A stretch of DNA of 64,000 nt from UBA5239 sp040391785 (lineage in GTDB: Bacteria; Verrucomicrobiota; Lentisphaeria; Victivallales; Victivallaceae). The position numbers and the translations under genes were made by a program. The notes beneath the pieces are model-generated. The model was not told the DNA's origin, searched no databases, and saw nothing but the letters and a program-made list of their open reading frames with translations. Positions 59,580-64,000 of the stretch are shown piece by piece. The stretch is from assembly GCA_040391785.1 (NCBI GenBank), contig JBEBXH010000013.1, forward strand, positions 1-64,000, given 5' to 3'. Positions within the stretch are counted from its first letter, which is position 1. Each line of letters starts with the position of its first letter.

Positions 59580-60628
59580 AAACAGCGACGACATTCTGGC
59601 GCGACACATTCCAAGAGTTGTCCGCCAAGCTTCGGCATTCAGTCAATTTGATGGAAGTGTGCGGCAGCCACAGCATGGCGATTGCCCGTTCCGGGCTGCG
59701 CGCGCTGCTGCCGGAGAACATCAAACTTCTTTCCGGTCCCGGCTGTCCCGTCTGCGTGTCGTCGTCGTCGTTCATCGACCACGCGATCGAATTGAACCGG
59801 CGGGGCGTGAAAACCGCGATCTTCGGCGATCTCCTGAAAATTCCCGGCAGCCACGGCAGGCTTATCGACGAAAGCGGGTTGCTGGTGATTTACTCGCCCG
59901 AGGAAGCGCTGGAGTTTGCCGTGAGCAATCCGCAGACGGAAACCGTGCTGGCAGCGGTGGGCTTCGAGCCGACGGCGGCCGTGGGCGCGGCGGTGCTGGA
60001 AAGCGCGGTCGAACGCAAATTATCCAATTTCTCCATTCTTTCCGACTTCAAGCATTTATATCCCGTGCTCAACGAACTGGCGTCCGACCCGAAAACCGGG
60101 CTGAATGGATTCCTGCTGCCGGGGCATGTCGGCTCGATTGTCGGCGAGGCGGGCTACCGGGGGCTGTCACTGCCGGGCGTGGTGTCCGGGTTCGAACCGG
60201 AAAATATTCTGCATTCGCTGAAAATGCTGCTCGAAATGATCATCAATGGCGAGTGCGCCGTGAAAAATAATTATCCGCAACTGGTCGCGCCGCAGGGCAA
60301 CCAAACCGCGCTGAAGCTGATCGACCGTTATTTCGCAGCGGCGGACGGCGAATGGCGCGGCCTGGGCATCGTCCCCGGCGGCTGCTGGAAAATCCGTGCG
60401 GAATACGCGGCATTTGATGCCGCATGTAAATATGATTTGAAACTTGAGGCTGTGGAAACCATTGCAAACGGCTGCCGCTGCGGCGAAGTTCTGCGCGGTC
60501 ATCTGATGCCGGACGCGTGTCCGCTTTTCGCAGGCAAATGCACCCCGGAGCATCCGGTGGGCTCGTGCATGGTCAGCAGCGAGGGCGCCTGCGCGGCGGC
60601 GTACCGTTACGGGCAGGTGGCGATATGA
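59576..60628 (+). CDS. hypD: Hydrogenase maturation protein HypD
   Basis: Fe-S protein scaffold on which the Fe(CN)2CO group is built. 350 residues, with MEVCGSHSMAIARSGLR, LLSGPGCPVCVSSSS, GFEPTAA, and the C-terminal cysteine cluster (CRCGEVLRG, DACPLFAGKCTPEHPVGSCM). It overlaps hypE by ATGA. Confidence 0.97.
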   Translation: MKTATTFWRDTFQELSAKLRHSVNLMEVCGSHSMAIARSGLRALLPENIKLLSGPGCPVCVSSSSFIDHAIELNRRGVKTAIFGDLLKIPGSHGRLIDESGLLVIYSPEEALEFAVSNPQTETVLAAVGFEPTAAVGAAVLESAVERKLSNFSILSDFKHLYPVLNELASDPKTGLNGFLLPGHVGSIVGEAGYRGLSLPGVVSGFEPENILHSLKMLLEMIINGECAVKNNYPQLVAPQGNQTALKLIDRYFAAADGEWRGLGIVPGGCWKIRAEYAAFDAACKYDLKLEAVETIANGCRCGEVLRGHLMPDACPLFAGKCTPEHPVGSCMVSSEGACAAAYRYGQVAI

Positions 60629-61608
60629 TTACCATGGCGCACGGCGGCGGCGGCAAAGCCGGCAACGAGCTGATCAAAGCGGAAATCCTGAGCCGTTTCG
60701 GGCAGGGGCCGCTGGCGGAACTCCCCGATGCCGCGGTGCTGGAAGATTTGGTGTTCTCGACGGACAGTTTTGTGGTTACGCCGCGATTTTTCCCCGGCGG
60801 CGACATCGGCAAACTGGCTGTTTGCGGTACCGCGAACGACATTTGCATGGCGGGCGGAATACCCCAATATTTGAGCTTGTCGATGATTATCGAAGAAGGA
60901 TTTTCCCGCGAGGAACTGGGCCGGATACTGGATTCGGTCAAAAAGACCGCGGAGGAATGCCTGATTCAGATCGTGACCGGCGATACCAAAGTGGTGCCGC
61001 GTGGAGCCGCCGACGGTATATTTTTAAATACCAGCGGTATCGGTATACGGATGCCCAAACTTGAGCTTGGCCGCGACCGGATTCAAGACGGTGACGCGGT
61101 GCTGGTCAGCGGCACGATCGGCGATCACGGCATGGCGATTCTGGCGGCGCGGCACGGCATTGGCGGTGACGGCGTGATTAGTGACTGTGCGATGGTTATG
61201 CCTCTGTTCGGCAGTGCGGTTTATCTTGGCGGCAAGGGTATTAAATTTATGCGCGATCCTACACGCGGCGGGGTGGGCGGAGTGCTGCAGGAGATTATCG
61301 AGGGAACCGGATTCGGCATCGAAATCGACGAAAGCGTGCTGCCGGTTTCCGCCGGTTCGAAGACCGTGGCGGAGATGCTTGGAGTCGATTTGCTGTTTTC
61401 CGCCTGTGAGGGGCGGATCGTGATGATTGCTGATCCGCAAGCCGCCGCAGATATTCTTGAAGAATGGCGCAGGCTGCCCGGCAGCGAACACGCGGCGCGC
61501 ATCGGTACGGTCAACCTCGAAGCGGGCAAGGTGACGATTCGCGGCGAATACGGCGGGCGCAGGCTGATGATTCAGCCGGAAAACGATCAACTGCCGAGGA
61601 TCTGCTGA
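60625..61608 (+). CDS. hypE: Hydrogenase maturation protein HypE
   Basis: Dehydrates the carbamoyl group to thiocyanate on its C-terminal Cys. 327 residues of the AIR synthase fold (MITMAHGGGGKAGNELIKAE, VVPRGAADGIFLNTSGIG, MRDPTRGGVGGVLQEI), ending in the functional tail LPRIC. ATG 60625 overlaps the hypD stop and gives the standard N-terminus; upstream in-frame ATGs lie within hypD. It overlaps hypA by TGATG. Confidence 0.97.
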   Translation: MITMAHGGGGKAGNELIKAEILSRFGQGPLAELPDAAVLEDLVFSTDSFVVTPRFFPGGDIGKLAVCGTANDICMAGGIPQYLSLSMIIEEGFSREELGRILDSVKKTAEECLIQIVTGDTKVVPRGAADGIFLNTSGIGIRMPKLELGRDRIQDGDAVLVSGTIGDHGMAILAARHGIGGDGVISDCAMVMPLFGSAVYLGGKGIKFMRDPTRGGVGGVLQEIIEGTGFGIEIDESVLPVSAGSKTVAEMLGVDLLFSACEGRIVMIADPQAAADILEEWRRLPGSEHAARIGTVNLEAGKVTIRGEYGGRRLMIQPENDQLPRIC

Positions 61609-61964
61609 TGCATGAGTTATCGGTGGCCGAAGCCCTGCTGGGCACCATTGACCGCTACCAGCGGGAACATGGCGGCAGAGTGAAAAAGCTGGCGCTGGCG
61701 ATCGGCCGCCTCGGCGGAGTCGACCCGGAAGCGCTCCGGGACGTCTGGCCGATGGCGCTGGCGGTGAACGGAAATGAGCAGCTTGCAGGCTGCATGTTGG
61801 ATATCGAGGTTCTGCCTCTGTCATTTCGCTGCAGCGAATGCGGCGAAAAGGTGAAGGCGGAAAAGTTGACGTTGGAGTGTCCCGCGTGCAAACGGGAGAT
61901 ACTGGTGCGCGACGGAGGTCGCGAATTAATCATGAAACATATTGAGATTGAAGAAAATGTGTAA
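61608..61964 (+). CDS. hypA: Hydrogenase maturation nickel chaperone HypA
   Basis: Delivers nickel to the hydrogenase large subunit. 118 residues with the nickel-binding N-terminus MHELSVAEALL and the zinc site CSECGEK and CPACKRE. ATG at 61608 overlaps the hypE stop; the preceding in-frame sequence lies in hypE. Confidence 0.95.
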   Translation: MHELSVAEALLGTIDRYQREHGGRVKKLALAIGRLGGVDPEALRDVWPMALAVNGNEQLAGCMLDIEVLPLSFRCSECGEKVKAEKLTLECPACKREILVRDGGRELIMKHIEIEENV

Positions 61965-62751
61965 GAATTGCGGATGTTCAGGCGGTGCGGCGCACCATCA
62001 TCATGAACATGAGCATGATCACGGTCATGAGCATGTCCATTATGATGAGCACGGCCACCCTTATACTCACAGCCACACCAAAACCGTGGCTTTGGAAACG
62101 GCGATTCTGGCCGCGAACGATGAAACGGCGGAAGCGAATCGGGCGTATTTCAAGGAGCACGGCATGGCGGTGCTGAATTTGATTTCGTCGCCGGGCTCCG
62201 GCAAGACCATGCTGCTCGAGCGGACGCTTGAACTGCTGGCGCAGCAGGGCATCAGGGTCGCGGTCATCGTGGGCGACCAGTACGGCGAACTGGACGCCGA
62301 GCGCATGCGCAAGTACTGCGCGGCAGTCACCCAGATCCAGACCCTTGACAGCTGTCACCTGAGCGCGGAGCAAGTCGCCCGCGTTCTCTCCGATGCGATA
62401 CCGGCAGGTACCGAACTCCTGATCATCGAAAACGTCGGCAACCTGGTTTGCCCGACGGCGTTCGACCTGGGGGAGGACCACAAAGTCGCGCTGCTTTCCA
62501 CCCCGGAAGGCGAAGAAAAACCGGTCAAGTACCCCGCCTTGTTCGCTGCGGCGGATGTGGTGCTGCTGACCAAAATGGACCTGGCGGAAGTTCTCGGCTG
62601 GAACCGCGAACTCTGCCTGAAAAATATTTCCCTGGCTAACCGGACAGTCCGGACCATCGAGGTCTCCGCGAAGAGCGGCCTCGGGTTGGACTGCTGGATT
62701 GAATATTTGCAGAATTTGATCAAACATAAAAGAGAAGAAAGCAAAAAATGA
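61957..62751 (+). CDS. hypB: Hydrogenase maturation GTPase HypB
   Basis: Nickel-insertion GTPase of about 264 residues. The N-terminus has the metal motif MCKNCGCSGG and a His-rich nickel-storage segment (residues about 12-40). The G-domain shows LISSPGSGKTMLLERTL (P-loop), VAVIVGDQYGELDAERMRKY, LLIIENVGNLVCPTAFDLGE and LLTKMDLAEVLGWN. ATG 61957 overlaps the hypA stop region. It overlaps the next gene by ATGA. Confidence 0.96.
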   Translation: MCKNCGCSGGAAHHHHEHEHDHGHEHVHYDEHGHPYTHSHTKTVALETAILAANDETAEANRAYFKEHGMAVLNLISSPGSGKTMLLERTLELLAQQGIRVAVIVGDQYGELDAERMRKYCAAVTQIQTLDSCHLSAEQVARVLSDAIPAGTELLIIENVGNLVCPTAFDLGEDHKVALLSTPEGEEKPVKYPALFAAADVVLLTKMDLAEVLGWNRELCLKNISLANRTVRTIEVSAKSGLGLDCWIEYLQNLIKHKREESKK

Positions 62752-64000
62752 CAGAGTACGTATTATTTTGCCTGTTGGGCCTGCCTCTGATCTGCGGCAC
62801 ACTCGCCTGGCTGGTTAAGTCCAGCGGGGTGCGAAGTGCGCTGATCGTGTTCAGTGCGTTGGCGGTAGCGGTATGCGGAGTGGCGCTGGTGGTGTTGACG
62901 CGCCAGGCCCCGAACGGAGTCTGGACCTACGCGGTGGCGCCGAACCTGGACTGGCTCGGGAGCGCGCTGGAATTCATCATGGTGGCGATCATCCTGGGGG
63001 TGGCGATCAAGATCCGCAACGTCTGGATCATCCTGATGGGGGTGCTTCAGTTGTTGATGGTGACCGCGTGTTATTTCATCCCTCCGGCCGAACACCATGA
63101 GCTGATTCTGTTCCAGATCGACAATCTGGCCCGGATCCTGCTGATCGTGACCTGTGTGGTCGGTTCGACGATCCTGATTTTCGCCATCGGCTACATGAAG
63201 CAGCACGAACACCACGCTCCGCCCGGGGCCGGTTCGCTGGGCCGCTTCTTTTTCTTCTTCATCGGCTTCCTCGGGTTCATGAGCGGGCTGGTGGTGTCGA
63301 ACAATTTGTCGTTTTTCTCGTTCTTCTGGGAAGCGACGACGCTGTGCTCGTACGCGCTGATCGGCCAGGACGGCGGCGAAGCGCGCCGCGTGAACGCCAC
63401 CCGGGCGCTGCTGATCAACAGTTTCGGCGGTACGCTCTTGATTTTCGCCGTTTTCCTGATCAAAACACGGATCGGGGGCGAGAGCTTCGAAGAGATTTTT
63501 CAGAAAAACACCCTGACGCTGGTACCGGCGATCCTGCTCTGCGTGGCCGCCTTCACCAAGTCGGCGCTGTTTCCGTTTCAGAGCTGGCTGCTGGGCGCCA
63601 TGGTGGCCCCCACGCCGGTGTCGGCCATGCTGCACTCGGCAACCATGGTCAAGGCCGGGGTTTACCTGGTGATGCGTATTACGCCGGGATTCTATGACCA
63701 CCCGAAAGCGCTGATGATGGTGGCCTTTTCCGGGGCGCTGACGTTTGTCGGCGGCGCGCTGCTGGCCTGTACCCAGAGCAATGCCAAAAAGGTGCTCGCT
63801 TATTCGACGATCTCGAACCTCGGGCTGGTGGTCGCCTGCGCCGGGTTGAATACCCCGCTCGCTTACGCGGCCGGGCTGGCCATCATCACGTTCCACGCGA
63901 TTTCCAAGGGTTTGCTCTTCCTCTGCGTGGGCAATATCGAACAGAAAATCGGCAGCCGCGACATCGAAGCCATGGACGGCATGCTGTTCAAAATGCCCTT
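62748..64000 (+). CDS. Proton-pumping membrane subunit of the NuoL/HyfB/EchA type (3-prime end outside window)
   Basis: At least 417 residues, highly hydrophobic, with about 11 membrane segments up to the window edge. The diagnostic region FTKSALFPFQSWLLGAMVAP, then TPVSAMLHSATMVKAGVYLV is the conserved core of antiporter-like subunits of complex I, hydrogenase-4, Ech and Mrp complexes. It is translationally coupled to hypB (ATGA at 62748-62751), so the downstream genes likely encode a group 4 membrane-bound [NiFe] hydrogenase matured by the hyp products. Start MTEYVLFCLLGLPLICG; the reading frame is open to 64000. Confidence 0.85.
   Translation, partial: MTEYVLFCLLGLPLICGTLAWLVKSSGVRSALIVFSALAVAVCGVALVVLTRQAPNGVWTYAVAPNLDWLGSALEFIMVAIILGVAIKIRNVWIILMGVLQLLMVTACYFIPPAEHHELILFQIDNLARILLIVTCVVGSTILIFAIGYMKQHEHHAPPGAGSLGRFFFFFIGFLGFMSGLVVSNNLSFFSFFWEATTLCSYALIGQDGGEARRVNATRALLINSFGGTLLIFAVFLIKTRIGGESFEEIFQKNTLTLVPAILLCVAAFTKSALFPFQSWLLGAMVAPTPVSAMLHSATMVKAGVYLVMRITPGFYDHPKALMMVAFSGALTFVGGALLACTQSNAKKVLAYSTISNLGLVVACAGLNTPLAYAAGLAIITFHAISKGLLFLCVGNIEQKIGSRDIEAMDGMLFKMP

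Noticed and set aside
62763..63896. 377-codon minus-strand frame near the window end
   Set aside because: Antisense to the proton-pump subunit with a diagnostic motif on plus; Gln/Arg/His-rich shadow.

Overview
The window looks like a chromosomal segment of a GC-rich Gram-negative bacterium of the Lentisphaerae (Victivallales-like) or a close PVC relative, probably a gut or other glycan-rich-habitat anaerobe. This is inferred from several proteins with the prepilin/H-X9-DG architecture typical of that lineage, repeated DUF4838-type secreted enzymes, heptose and lipoprotein genes, and a hyp hydrogenase-maturation cluster leading into a membrane proton-pump subunit. No 16S rRNA or tRNA gene was seen, so the taxonomic call is an inference.

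Layout. 135-5581 (minus): manA, argS, an EIIA-CBS protein and an ArsB/NhaD-type permease, then a small ABM-fold monooxygenase. 5837-10534 (minus): an unusual two-gene sugar ABC transporter in which the solute-binding protein is fused to the MalF-like permease and the MalG-like permease carries a large extracytoplasmic insertion. 10925-15702: serine beta-lactamase-fold hydrolase, D,D-carboxypeptidase lipoprotein, heptose-1-phosphate adenylyltransferase, two related membrane proteins (one fused to a cupin_5 domain) and dCMP deaminase. 15788-24068 (minus): a glycan cassette. 24187-29482: a compact prophage-like island with divergent control (S24 repressor on plus; RecT-like and RecE/DUF2800-like genes on minus) but no integrase or structural genes. 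29598-30860: secreted ankyrin protein. 30921-35990 (minus): second glycan cassette plus a sialidase-like gene sharing the same operator. 36353-37453: beta-helix protein. 37598-44892 (plus): housekeeping block acpP, fabF, LysM lipoprotein, phoH, HD-domain phosphodiesterase, ybeY, corC-like. 44986-56828: sialate O-acetylesterase and two further glycan cassettes that converge tail to tail. 57104-64000 (plus): hypF-C-D-E-A-B followed without a gap by a NuoL/HyfB-like proton-channel subunit cut by the window edge.

The most striking theme is a cassette repeated four times: one transcription regulator (LacI, GntR with a LacI-type sensor, or AraC), one or two type IV pilin-like proteins, and a large secreted glycan-active protein (DUF4838 or a GH-like/CBM9 protein), usually with an accessory enzyme. 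It resembles a polysaccharide utilization locus in which a substrate-specific pseudopilin replaces the SusCD pair. Two cassettes have clear autoregulatory promoters with perfect dyads. Intergenic regions also hold three families of small repeats: heptad tracts, inverted nonamer hairpins and REP-like hairpins with compensatory changes.
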